From positions 1-26,036 of the forward strand of contig NZ_CALCDX010000251.1 of NCBI RefSeq assembly GCF_937900395.1: a stretch of 26,036 nt of DNA, written 5' to 3'. Below the pieces are notes generated by a model that was not told the origin of the DNA, made no database searches, and was given only the letters and a program-made list of their open reading frames with translations. Source of the stretch: an uncultured Caulobacter sp. (lineage in GTDB: Bacteria; Pseudomonadota; Alphaproteobacteria; Caulobacterales; Caulobacteraceae). Below, in pieces: positions 1-11,695 of this stretch. Positions within the stretch are counted from its first letter, which is position 1; each line of letters opens with the position of its first letter. The position numbers and the translations under genes are program-made.

Positions 1-1466
1 ACCAGATCGACGGGCTCGGCGTTCAGGCGCTCCAGCGCCGCGCGGCCGTCGTCGGCGGTCAGCACCGAAGCGCCCGCGGCCTCCAGGATCGCGCGCGCCA
101 CCGTCTGGTTGACCGCGTTGTCGTCGACCACCAGCACCCGCATGCCCGTGAAGTCGACGGGCTCGCCGGCCTCGGGCTCGACCGGGCTGGGATTCTCGGC
201 GGGCGCCAGGGGCAGGGTGACCGTGAAGGTCGAGCCCCGGCCCGGCGCGCTTTCCACCACCACCTCGCCGCCCATCAGGTCCGCCAGGTGTCGGCAGATC
301 GCCAGGCCAAGGCCGGTGCCGCCGAACCGGCGAGCAATCGAGCGGTCGCCCTGGACGAAGGGCGAGAACAGGCGCGCGCGCTGCTCGTCCGTCATGCCAA
401 CACCGGTGTCGGAGACCGACAAGACCACCCGCCCCGCGACAGACGCGGCGCGCACGGTCACGCCGCCGTCGTCGGTGAACTTCACGGCGTTGGAGATCAG
501 GTTCAGCAGGATCTGACGCACGCGCGCGACGTCGCCCAACACCCATTCGGGCGTGGCCGGGTCAATCTCCAGGTTCAGGGCCAGGCCCTTCTCGCGCGCC
601 GTCTCGCTCCACATCGCGCCGACGTGGTCGAGCAGATCGCGCAGGTCGAACGGCGCGACGTCCAGCTCCAGCTTGCCGGCCTCGATCTTGGACAGGTCCA
701 GGATATCGTTGAGGATGGTCATCAGGCCCTGGCCCGATTTCTCGATCATCTCCAGATAGCGGGCGTGGTGGCCTTCCAGGCGGGCGCCGCGCAGGGCGTG
801 GGTCAGGCCCAGCACCCCGTTCATCGGCGTGCGCAGCTCGTGGCTCATCATCGCCAGGAAGGCGGACTTGGCCTCGCTGGCCTCCAGGGCCGCGTCCTGC
901 GCCCGCTCGAGCGCCTGGTTGGCGACACGCAACTGCCGCGCCGCGTCCAGCATGTAGAACAGGAGGCCGCCGACGGTCACCGCGATCACGATCCACTGCC
1001 AGCTGGGCTTGCCGGTGGCGATGACCGGCGCGGCCAGCAGCGAGATGAACGGCGGCGGCGCGATGACCAGCATGGTGCCCCGGCTGATCGCGCCATAGCG
1101 GATCGCCTCGACGATCAGGCCGAACAGGATGATCAGCGCCGTGAACTTCATGGCCGGCGAGCCATGGATCCAGCAGTAGCCGGCCATCGCCGACCAGGCC
1201 AAGCTGAATACCGTCGGCGTGCCGAAGCGGGTCAGCAGGGTCCAGCGATCCTCGGCGCGCGGCTTCAGATGGACCTCGAGATAGGCGATCCAGCCCTCGA
1301 GCACGGCGTTGACCAGGGCCCAGCCCAGAGCGACCCGCCAGCCGAACTCGGCCAGCACCAGCGCCGCGGCCAGCACCGCGACCACCAGGCGCGCCGTGCG
1401 GCTGCGACGGCTCATCGCCAACGCCGCGCCCTCGCGCCCGTCATCGAGAAGCTCCCGCAGCCCCAC
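1..1466 (-). CDS. Membrane-anchored hybrid sensor histidine kinase (3' end outside window)
   Basis: This is a two-component hybrid kinase that would autophosphorylate on histidine and pass the phosphate to its own receiver domain. Reading from 1466, residues about 26-175 hold several hydrophobic segments and no obvious extracellular sensor domain. A short linker helix follows. The HisKA H-box (SHELRTPMNG) has the phospho-acceptor His209. The HATPase has an N-box (LISNAVKFT), a G1 box (DTGVGM) and a G2 box (GGTGLGLAI). A receiver domain begins with VLVVDDN and is cut by the window edge just before the expected phospho-acceptor Asp. The start is uncertain. GTG at 1466 is preferred because 1416-1466 keeps strong G/C third positions; ATG at 1415 is the alternative. 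The gene lies downstream of purA on the same strand, 140 bases away. The signal sensed is not known. Confidence 0.9.
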   Translation of the reverse strand, partial: MGLRELLDDGREGAALAMSRRSRTARLVVAVLAAALVLAEFGWRVALGWALVNAVLEGWIAYLEVHLKPRAEDRWTLLTRFGTPTVFSLAWSAMAGYCWIHGSPAMKFTALIILFGLIVEAIRYGAISRGTMLVIAPPPFISLLAAPVIATGKPSWQWIVIAVTVGGLLFYMLDAARQLRVANQALERAQDAALEASEAKSAFLAMMSHELRTPMNGVLGLTHALRGARLEGHHARYLEMIEKSGQGLMTILNDILDLSKIEAGKLELDVAPFDLRDLLDHVGAMWSETAREKGLALNLEIDPATPEWVLGDVARVRQILLNLISNAVKFTDDGGVTVRAASVAGRVVLSVSDTGVGMTDEQRARLFSPFVQGDRSIARRFGGTGLGLAICRHLADLMGGEVVVESAPGRGSTFTVTLPLAPAENPSPVEPEAGEPVDFTGMRVLVVDDNAVNQTVARAILEAAGASVLTADDGRAALERLNAEPVDL

Positions 1467-1529
1467 CCTCGCCCCCACCGAAAAGAAACTGGGAGAAACC
1501 TAGGCGCGATAAAGGTTCACCAAGGTTTA

Positions 1530-1550
1530 CCGCGGGAAGTAATCCCGCGG
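1530..1550. terminator. Hairpin between purA and the histidine kinase
   Basis: CCGCGGGA and TCCCGCGG form a perfect 8-bp stem around a 5-base loop. It lies 57 bases beyond the purA stop, so it could end purA transcription. No T-run follows on the minus strand, so it may instead be an attenuating or mRNA-stabilising structure. Confidence 0.4.
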
Positions 1551-1606
1551 CCATTTAGCCTTGATCAGCGTCAAGAGTTTCCTGGACCGAGCTTTACTAG
1601 CGAGCT

Positions 1607-2893
<1,287 letters not shown>

Positions 2894-3016
2894 GATAGAG
2901 ATATGCCTTGTCGCCTGCCGGGTGACGCCGCGGGGTCCTTCGACAGGACTCGACCCCGAGCGTTCAATCAGTTTTGGGCGGCGCCGCGCCGGCCGTCAAA
3001 TCGGCCGCTCGCGAAG

Positions 3017-3637
3017 TCAGAAGGCGTAAACCAGCCGGACCCCCGCGTCGTCAAGCCCCTGGTTCTTGCCCTGGTGGAAGATCTGGCCGTTCGACAGGTG
3101 GGTGTAGGAGAGCTCCACCGACACCTTGTCGCTGACCTGGTAGCCCAGGGCCAGCTCGGGCTCGAACAGCACCTTCGAGCCGAAATCGATGCGGTGGTAA
3201 TAGAGATAGGTGCGGCGCGCGCGCTCCTCGGGCGTCAGGCCGGGCGCATTCGCCGGCGGCAGACCCGTCTTTCCGTCGGTATAGGCCAGACCCAGGCCCG
3301 GCCGGAAATAGAAGCCGCCCGGCTGGCCCAGCTCGATCTTCCAGTCGAAGCCCGCGGCGACGAAGTTCGAGGTGTTGTTGGTGTTGATCGACACCATCGT
3401 GTGGACCTGCGGCCTGCCCAGCCAGCGCAGGCTCTCGATGCGGTTCGTGCGGTAACCCAGATGGATGTCCGCTCCGCCCTCGCGCCCGGCCGCGCCCAGC
3501 CCGACCGCGTTGCCGATGAAGGTGACGTCGTGCTTGTAGACTCCGACGAAGGCCTCTCCAGCGCAGGCGGGCGCGGCGAAAGCCAGCGCGGCGCCGAGCG
3601 AAAGCGAGGCCGCAGAGGCCAAGAAGGCGGTCTTCAT
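3017..3637 (-). CDS. PagL-like lipid A 3-O-deacylase (acyloxyacyl hydrolase family)
   Basis: Predicted outer-membrane beta-barrel enzyme that removes the 3-linked acyl chain from lipid A. The 206-residue protein starts with a Sec signal peptide (residues 1 to about 26, cleavage near ACA-GEA). Short alternating beta strands follow, and it ends in an aromatic C-terminal residue (VRLVYAF), as outer-membrane proteins do. The PagL signature HLSNG supplies the His180/Ser182 pair. The third catalytic residue, Glu in Pseudomonas PagL, appears to be Asp196 or Asp197 (GLDD). ATG 3637 is chosen because AGGACGA precedes it at good spacing and the signal peptide starts there; the longer open frame runs back towards the divergent dehydratase gene. 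Family assignment is good; activity is inferred. Confidence 0.85.
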   Translation of the reverse strand: MKTAFLASAASLSLGAALAFAAPACAGEAFVGVYKHDVTFIGNAVGLGAAGREGGADIHLGYRTNRIESLRWLGRPQVHTMVSINTNNTSNFVAAGFDWKIELGQPGGFYFRPGLGLAYTDGKTGLPPANAPGLTPEERARRTYLYYHRIDFGSKVLFEPELALGYQVSDKVSVELSYTHLSNGQIFHQGKNQGLDDAGVRLVYAF

Positions 3638-3792
3638 CGAGTCGTCCTGATTTGAGCCCCCGTCGGCTCTTATGTCGTGAACGGCGAAGCTCGGAAAGGG
3701 TTTCGCCCCTCGCCGCGGGACAACGCCGCAAGATCGTTCAAATGGGGCGCACGGCTTCAAAAGCCAGCGGCGCGCCCGTAGAACTTCGCCTC

Positions 3793-4770
3793 ATGACCAT
3801 TTCCCTCGCCGATATCCAAGCCGCCGCCCAACGCCTGAAGGGCTTGGCCGTTGAAACGCCGCTGATCGAAAGCCCCGCGCTGAACGCGCGCCTGGGCGGC
3901 CGGATCTTCCTGAAACCCGAGACGCTGCAGCGGGCGGGGGCCTTCAAGTTCCGCGGCGCCTACAACCGCCTGTCCCAGCTGTCCGACGAGGAGAAGGCGC
4001 GCGGCGTCGTGGCCTTCTCGTCCGGCAACCACGCCCAGGGCGTGGCGTTGGCGGCCCAGCTGATCGGCTGCCCGGCCCTGATCGTCATGCCCAGCGACTC
4101 GCCGGCTGTGAAGGTCGAGGGCACGCGCGGCTACGGGGCCGAGATCCGTTTCTACGACCGCTTCACCGAGGATCGTATCGCCATCGCCGACCAGATCGCG
4201 GCCGAGCGCGGCTGCGTCGTGGTTCCTTCCTATGACGACCCGCACATCATCGCCGGCCAGGGCACGCTGGGCATCGAGATCGTCGAGCAGGCGGCGACGC
4301 GCGGCGCGAAGCTCGATAGCCTCGTCTGCTGCGTCGGCGGCGGCGGGCTGATCGCCGGGACCTCGACGGCCGTGAAGGCGCTCTCGCCCGCCACCGAGAT
4401 CTGGGGCGTCGAGCCGGCGGGCTTCGACGAGACCCGCCGCTCGCTGGAAAGCGGCAAGCGCGAGACCATCGACAAGGACGCCCGCTCGTTCTGCGACGCT
4501 CTCTTGACCCCGATCCCTGGCGAGCTGACCTGGCCTATCAACCAGAAGAACCTCGCGGGCGGCGTGGCCGTCACCGACCCGGAGGTGGCCGAGGCCATGC
4601 GTTACGCTTTCTCGGTCCTGAAGCTGGTCGTCGAGCCGGGCGGCTGCGTGGCCCTGGCCGCGGCGCTGACGGGCAAGGTGGATCTCAAGGGCAAGACGGC
4701 CGCGATCGTGCTGTCGGGCGGGAACGTGGATCCGGACTTGTTCGCGAAGGTTTTGAGCGGTCAAATCTAA
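3793..4770 (+). CDS. Threonine/serine (3-hydroxyaspartate) dehydratase, PLP fold type II
   Basis: PLP-dependent ammonia-lyase that converts a beta-hydroxy amino acid to a keto acid plus ammonia. The 325 residues equal a catabolic threonine dehydratase without the C-terminal ACT regulatory domain, so allosteric isoleucine control is not expected. Visible motifs are AGAFKFRGA with the PLP lysine Lys52, the substrate loop SSGNHAQG (76-83), the phosphate-binding glycine loop GGGGL (182-186) and SGGN (308-311). Serine racemase, threonine dehydratase and 3-hydroxyaspartate dehydratase (BhcB type) share this architecture and cannot be separated by eye. ATG 3793 gives the family N-terminus, but no ribosome-binding site precedes it; an in-frame ATG at 3742 is an alternative. 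The next gene encodes a DSD1-type enzyme, suggesting a joint role with hydroxy amino acids. Confidence 0.9.
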   Translation: MTISLADIQAAAQRLKGLAVETPLIESPALNARLGGRIFLKPETLQRAGAFKFRGAYNRLSQLSDEEKARGVVAFSSGNHAQGVALAAQLIGCPALIVMPSDSPAVKVEGTRGYGAEIRFYDRFTEDRIAIADQIAAERGCVVVPSYDDPHIIAGQGTLGIEIVEQAATRGAKLDSLVCCVGGGGLIAGTSTAVKALSPATEIWGVEPAGFDETRRSLESGKRETIDKDARSFCDALLTPIPGELTWPINQKNLAGGVAVTDPEVAEAMRYAFSVLKLVVEPGGCVALAAALTGKVDLKGKTAAIVLSGGNVDPDLFAKVLSGQI

Positions 4771-4783
4771 GCCAACAACATCG

Positions 4784-4884
4784 TGTCATCCCGGCCGCAG
4801 CGTAGCGGAGAGCCGGGACCCAGGGGCCGCCGCACTGCCGCTCGCCCCTGGGTCCCGGGTCGGCTTCGCCGCCCGGGATGACAC
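4784..4884. repeat. Palindromic intergenic element, family D
   Basis: The outer arms GTGTCATCCCGG and CCGGGATGACAC are a perfect 12-bp inverted repeat. A nested 15-bp inverted repeat (CCGGGACCCAGGGGC and its complement) lies inside. Two small side hairpins (cgcagcgtagcg-like and ggcttcgcc) sit between the arms. The element starts 13 bases after the dehydratase stop and ends 27 bases before the next start. Confidence 0.85.
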
Positions 4885-4911
4885 GGTAGAAGAATACAAA
4901 GGGGAGATCAC

Positions 4912-6108
4912 ATGAACCTGCCGCCCGCGACCGCCCTCCCCCAGACGCCCCTCCTGGTCGTCGACCGCGCCGCGCTGGAGCGCAACATCGCCAAGATGCA
5001 GGCCCTCTGCGACGCCGCCGGCGTGCGCCTGCGGGCCCATGGCAAGACCCACAAGTGCTCGACGCTCGGCCGCCTGATCGTCGAGCGCGGCGCGGTCGGC
5101 CTGTGCTGCCAGACGGTCGGCGAGGCCGAGGCGTTCGTGGCCGGCGGGATCCAGGACGTGCTGGTCACCGCCCCGGTCCCGGCCTGGGGTCCGCCGCGCC
5201 TGGCGGCCCTGGCGAAGACCGGGGCCACGGTCGGCGCGGTCGTCGACGACGAGGACCAGATCGACCGCCTGTCGGACGCCGCCGTCGCCGCTGGTGTGAC
5301 CCTCGACGTCGTCGTCGACCTCGATCTCGGCACCCACCGGGCCGGCGTCTATCCGCATGAGGCCCTGGCCCTGGCGCGCGCCATCGACGCCGCGCCGGGC
5401 GTGCGCTTCGGCGGCATCCAGGCCTATCTCGGCCACCTGCAGCACCTGGACGACGGGTCCCTGCGCAAGTCCGCCGACGAGGCCGCTTTCGCCACCCTGA
5501 AGGCCCTGGTCGCCGAGCTGACCCAAGTGGGACTTCCACCGCCGGTGGTCACGGGCGGCGGCACCGGCACGCATGCCTTCGACCTGGCCTCGGGCGTTTT
5601 CACCGAGCTGCAGGCCGGCTCCTACGCGGTGATGGACGTCGAATACGACGCCTGCGGCGCGCCGGGCGGCGGCGACTGGCCGTTCGAGCCGGCGCTGTTC
5701 GTGGCCTCCACCGTCGTCTCGGCGCGCCATAAGAGCCACGTCGTCTGCGACGCCGGTTTCAAGGCGATGTCGATGGACGGCCCGCCGGCCCGCGTTGTCG
5801 CCGGCGCCGCGCCCGGCTCGCTGTGGCGGCCGATGGGCGATGAGCACGGCATGATCGCCCACCCCGCCACCTTCGACGTGCTGAAGGCCTCAGGCGGGAC
5901 ACCGCTGGGCTTCGATCAGGCCGTGGCCGGCGCCGACGCGGATCCCGCCCGCGCCTGGCCGGCTGATGCGCCCAAGGTCGGCGAGCTCGTCTGGCTCCAG
6001 CCCGGCCACTGCGACCCGACCATCAACCTCTACGACGCCCTGCACGTGTGGGATGGGGAGCGGTTGGAGCGGTGGGCGGTGGATGGGCGGCGGGTGAGCA
6101 ATCTCTAA
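4912..6108 (+). CDS. DSD1-family PLP enzyme: D-threonine / 3-hydroxyaspartate aldolase or D-serine dehydratase-like
   Basis: Fold-type III PLP enzyme with an N-terminal alanine-racemase-like barrel and a C-terminal beta domain. The PLP lysine is Lys45 in RAHGKTHK. The C-terminal metal-binding pair His366-Cys367 lies in QPGHCDPTIN, the zinc/manganese site typical of DSD1 D-serine dehydratase and D-threonine or 3-hydroxyaspartate aldolases. The 398-residue length fits the family. ATG 4912 follows a clear ribosome-binding site (AAGGGGAG). The neighbouring threonine-dehydratase-like gene favours hydroxy-amino-acid metabolism. A DSD1-type aldolase (BhcC) and a dehydratase (BhcB) are adjacent steps of the beta-hydroxyaspartate cycle, but the aminotransferase and iminosuccinate reductase of that cycle are not in this window. 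The exact substrate is unresolved. Confidence 0.88.
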   Translation: MNLPPATALPQTPLLVVDRAALERNIAKMQALCDAAGVRLRAHGKTHKCSTLGRLIVERGAVGLCCQTVGEAEAFVAGGIQDVLVTAPVPAWGPPRLAALAKTGATVGAVVDDEDQIDRLSDAAVAAGVTLDVVVDLDLGTHRAGVYPHEALALARAIDAAPGVRFGGIQAYLGHLQHLDDGSLRKSADEAAFATLKALVAELTQVGLPPPVVTGGGTGTHAFDLASGVFTELQAGSYAVMDVEYDACGAPGGGDWPFEPALFVASTVVSARHKSHVVCDAGFKAMSMDGPPARVVAGAAPGSLWRPMGDEHGMIAHPATFDVLKASGGTPLGFDQAVAGADADPARAWPADAPKVGELVWLQPGHCDPTINLYDALHVWDGERLERWAVDGRRVSNL

Positions 6109-6109
6109 T

Positions 6110-6240
6110 CCGACCTCCCCGGCGAATGCCGGGGCCCAGATCGAACCCACCGGCGTCAGTGATACTGATGCTGTCAAAAGGCGCGAACACGCCAACCAAT
6201 CCGGATGAATCTGGGCCCCGGCATTCGCCGGGGAGGTCGG
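6110..6240. repeat. Palindromic intergenic element, family A (copy 1)
   Basis: A perfect 32-bp inverted repeat (6110-6141 and 6209-6240) encloses a 67-base unrelated core. Each arm contains its own small hairpin, CCCCGGC-gaat-GCCGGGG. The element begins one base after the stop codon of the DSD1-type gene. Near-identical arms recur at 8030, 17367 and 21334. Confidence 0.92.
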
Positions 6241-6334
6241 GCGTTTGGGGTAGCGGTAAAGCGCTTTCCCTCGGATGAAGAGCGCTCTACGTTCCCGCGC
6301 TCAACGACAAGATTTGCTCCCGAATGGAGTTGCG

Positions 6335-7990
<1,656 letters not shown>

Positions 7991-8029
7991 CAAGACCATG
8001 AGGGAGATGGGCGGTCGCCGTCCTCTCCC

Positions 8030-8159
8030 CCGACCTCCCCGGCGAATGCCGGGGCCCAGATTCAGCCTGAGCGGTTTGAGGGGGCGCGCCAACGGCCCTC
8101 GCCGCCGGGCAAGCGCTCGCGGGTTCGATCTGGACCCCGGCCTTCGCCGGGGAGGTCGG
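8030..8159. repeat. Palindromic intergenic element, family A (copy 2)
   Basis: The left arm (8030-8061) is identical over its length to copy 1. The right arm (ending 8159) differs from the perfect complement at about two positions (tggAcccc and ggcCttcg). The core of about 66 bases is unrelated to that of copy 1. It lies 40 bases after the peptidase stop and 33 before the serine dehydratase start. Confidence 0.9.
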
Positions 8160-8192
8160 ACTTGATGAGCGCGGAGATATCCAGAGTTCCCC

Positions 8193-9581
<1,389 letters not shown>

Positions 9582-9582
9582 G

Positions 9583-9771
9583 GTGAAGCGGCGTCGGTTG
9601 ATCTGGTATGCGGCCGCCGTATTTCTGGCCGGCGCCATCGCCGCCGCGCCGTATGTCCAGCAATGGCTGACCGTCGACGCCTGCTTGGATGGCGGCGGCG
9701 CCTGGATCAAGGAAACCAGCCGGTGCTCGCACGACCCCGCCGAGGTCGCGCGGCATAAGTCCGCTCCCTAG
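9583..9771 (+). CDS. Small single-pass membrane protein with a Cys-rich loop
   Basis: A 62-residue protein read from GTG 9583, starting two bases after the serine dehydratase stop, so translational coupling is likely. A GGAG lies about eight bases upstream of the start. Basic residues at 2-5 are followed by one hydrophobic helix (about 7-25), giving an N-in orientation with the tail outside. The tail has the pattern CLDGGGAW...C (Cys34 and Cys48), which could form a disulfide in the periplasm. I recognise the general type (short membrane proteins with a C-x-D-x-GG-x-W...C tail) but know of no function. The coupling to serine dehydratase does not by itself show a shared role. Confidence 0.7.
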   Translation: MKRRRLIWYAAAVFLAGAIAAAPYVQQWLTVDACLDGGGAWIKETSRCSHDPAEVARHKSAP

Positions 9772-9799
9772 CGAGACAGGATTTTCGGCCTCGACGCCC

Positions 9800-9824
9800 C
9801 GCGAAACCTCGCCTAACTTTCGCG
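9800..9824. promoter_or_regulatory. Inverted repeat in the DUF72 leader
   Basis: CGCGAAA and TTTCGCG form a perfect 7-bp inverted repeat around 11 bases, ending 24 bases before the DUF72 start. It could be an operator or a leader hairpin. There is no T-run after it to make it a clear terminator for the upstream operon. Confidence 0.4.
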
Positions 9825-9848
9825 AGAACATCAAGGGAACATCCGCGC

Positions 9849-10598
9849 ATGGGCAAGATCCGAACCGGCATCGGCGGCTGGACCTTCGAGCCGTGGCGCG
9901 GGACGTTCTATCCCGATGATCTCAAGCAGAAGGACGAGCTGAAATACGCCGCGTCCAAGCTGACCAGCATCGAGATCAACGGCACCTACTATTCGACCTT
10001 CAAGCCCAACAGCTGGCAGAAGTGGCGCGACGAGACGCCGGGCGACTTCGTGTTCGCGGTCAAGGCCAGCCGGTTCTGCACCAACCGCCGCGTGCTGTCG
10101 GAGAACAACGAGTCCCTCGAGAAATTCCTGTCGCAAGGGATGGAGGAGCTCGGTCCGAAGCTCGGCCCCATCAACTGGCAGTTCATGGGCACCAAGAAAT
10201 TCGATCCGGCTGATTTCGAGGGATTCCTGAAGTTACTGCCAAAAGAGCTGAAAGGCCTTCGCCTGCGCCACGCGCTGGAGGTCCGCAGCCCGACCTTCGC
10301 CTGCCAGGAATTCTACGACCTGGCCGCCAAGTACGGCGCGGCCATCGTCTACGCCGTCGATGACGAGGAGCCGACCTGGCCCTGCATCGACCAGCCCACC
10401 GCCGACTTCACCTACGCCCGCCTGATGTCGAGCAAGCCGGACGAGCCGACGGGGATGACCTCGGACGAGCTGGACGGGATCGCGGCCCAGACGCGCGAAT
10501 GGGCCAAGCGCGGGGACGTGTTCGCCTACTTCATCGCCGGAGCGAAGGTGAGGAATCCTGCGGCGGCCATGGCGCTGATCGAGAAGCTGGGGGCGTAG
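9849..10598 (+). CDS. DUF72 (YecE-like) family protein
   Basis: A 249-residue member of the DUF72 family of TIM-barrel-like proteins, whose biochemical role is not established. The family N-terminus is present: a GIGGW motif, then PWRGTFYP (residues 15-22). EINGTYYSTF follows, and FVFAVKASRF marks the second strand region. The C-terminal part has the usual VYAVDDEEP block and ends with DVFAYFIAGAK. AAGGGAA lies about 12 bases before ATG 9849. An inverted repeat (9800-9824) precedes the gene and a family B palindrome begins six bases after its stop. It converges with the DUF1295 gene. Nothing in the neighbourhood indicates a substrate. Confidence 0.88.
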   Translation: MGKIRTGIGGWTFEPWRGTFYPDDLKQKDELKYAASKLTSIEINGTYYSTFKPNSWQKWRDETPGDFVFAVKASRFCTNRRVLSENNESLEKFLSQGMEELGPKLGPINWQFMGTKKFDPADFEGFLKLLPKELKGLRLRHALEVRSPTFACQEFYDLAAKYGAAIVYAVDDEEPTWPCIDQPTADFTYARLMSSKPDEPTGMTSDELDGIAAQTREWAKRGDVFAYFIAGAKVRNPAAAMALIEKLGA

Positions 10599-10604
10599 GG
10601 GAAA

Positions 10605-10735
10605 CCCTCTCCCGCAGGGAGAGGGAGGGACCCGCGCGCAGCGCGGGAGGGTGAGGGGTTTAACCCTCGACCGCGAAACCCTCACCCTCCCACCGCTTTT
10701 AGCGGCGGGCCCCGCCCTCTCCCTCTGGGAGAGGG
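10605..10735. repeat. Palindromic intergenic element, family B (copy 1), overlapping a gene end
   Basis: The left arm opens with CCCTCTCCC-gca-GGGAGAGGG, itself a 9-bp-stem hairpin. The right arm closes with CCCTCTCCCTCTGGGAGAGGG. Inside are further complementary blocks (GGGAGGGTGAGGG against CCCTCACCCTCCC). It begins six bases after the DUF72 stop and continues 37 bases into the convergent DUF1295 reading frame. Confidence 0.88.
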
Positions 10736-11517
10736 GGATTCCGGGGAAACCACGGCACGAACCCGCTGGTCCGCGCCACGTACTCCGCATAGCCGGGCTT
10801 GGACTTCTTCATCTTGCCCTCGGTGGTCGGCACGCCGCTCCACTTGGTCAGCAGGAAGGTGATCAGCACGGGACCCGGCAGGGCCCAGGCGCCCAGGCCC
10901 GTCTCGGCGGCGATCAGGTAGAGGCCCCACCAGACGCAGGCGTCGCCGAAATAGTTCGGGTGGCGGGTGTAGCGCCACAGGCCCCGATCCATGACCTTGC
11001 CGGCGTTGTCGGGATTGGCCTTGAAGGCGGTGAGCTGGGCGTCGCCGATGGTCTCGAACAGGATGCCGACGATCGTCAGCGCCGCGCCGGCATAGGCCAG
11101 GCCGCCCAGCGCGCCAGGCCCCTGCCCCAGCTGCACCGGCAGGGCGACCAGATAGCCCAGCACCGCCTGCAGGCCGAAGACGATGATCAGCGAGGTGGTC
11201 GCGAAGTTCCACCGCTTGGTCTTTTCGTAGTGGGCGAAGATCGCGACGTAGCGACGGTCCGCCCCGTGCTGGCGCCAGCGCCAGAACAGATACCCCCCCA
11301 GCCGCGCCGCCCACAGGGTGCAGAGCCCCGTCAGCAGCAGGCCGTGCGGGGTGCGCGGGCCCTGCAGCAAAGTGCTCCAGGCCAGCAGCGCCATGCTCGG
11401 CCCCCACCAGGCGTCGATGAAGCTGACGTCCTTGGTCCGCAGACTGACGGCCCACAGGGCGAGAAACGCGACCGCCGAGACGGCGGCGTTGACGGCGAGG
11501 GTGGTGAGGATGGGCAT
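10699..11517 (-). CDS. DUF1295 / steroid 5-alpha-reductase-like integral membrane protein
   Basis: A 272-residue polytopic membrane protein of the DUF1295 family, related to steroid reductases and isoprenylcysteine methyltransferases. About six or seven hydrophobic segments are visible between residues 5 and 230. The C-terminal half has the family motif RYTRHPNYFGD before a further membrane segment, and PGYAEYVARTSGFVPWFP near the end, the usual nucleotide-cofactor-facing end of this fold. The true family end is around FVPWFPRN; the last residues (PPLPEGEGGARR) are encoded by the palindromic element 10605-10735. ATG 11517 is chosen because the first membrane segment starts there; upstream sequence comes from another repeat. 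No strong ribosome-binding site is visible. The substrate is unknown. Confidence 0.88.
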   Translation of the reverse strand: MPILTTLAVNAAVSAVAFLALWAVSLRTKDVSFIDAWWGPSMALLAWSTLLQGPRTPHGLLLTGLCTLWAARLGGYLFWRWRQHGADRRYVAIFAHYEKTKRWNFATTSLIIVFGLQAVLGYLVALPVQLGQGPGALGGLAYAGAALTIVGILFETIGDAQLTAFKANPDNAGKVMDRGLWRYTRHPNYFGDACVWWGLYLIAAETGLGAWALPGPVLITFLLTKWSGVPTTEGKMKKSKPGYAEYVARTSGFVPWFPRNPPLPEGEGGARR

Positions 11518-11570
11518 GGCGGGCTCTGGGCGGAAGATGAGAGAGATACGGACGGCGGGGCGTTTTGGTT

Positions 11571-11690
11571 GATCCTCCCCCGCGAGGCGGGGGAGGTGGC
11601 CCGAAGGGTCGGAGGGGGCCAGCACGGCATGGGCCCAGTTCGCCCCCTCCGTCGCTCCGCGACACCTCCCCCGCGATGCGGGGGAGGATC
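11571..11690. repeat. Palindromic intergenic element, family C (copy 1)
   Basis: Inverted repeat of about 45-49 bases per arm, starting GATCCTCCCCCGCGAGGCGG and ending with the near-exact complement at 11690. Each arm has its own hairpin (CTCCCCCGC...GCGGGGGAG). The arms differ at a few loop positions. It sits five bases beyond the thiolase stop and 53 bases before the start of DUF1295, so transcripts of both minus-strand genes are separated by it. Confidence 0.88.
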
Positions 11691-11695
11691 TTGAG

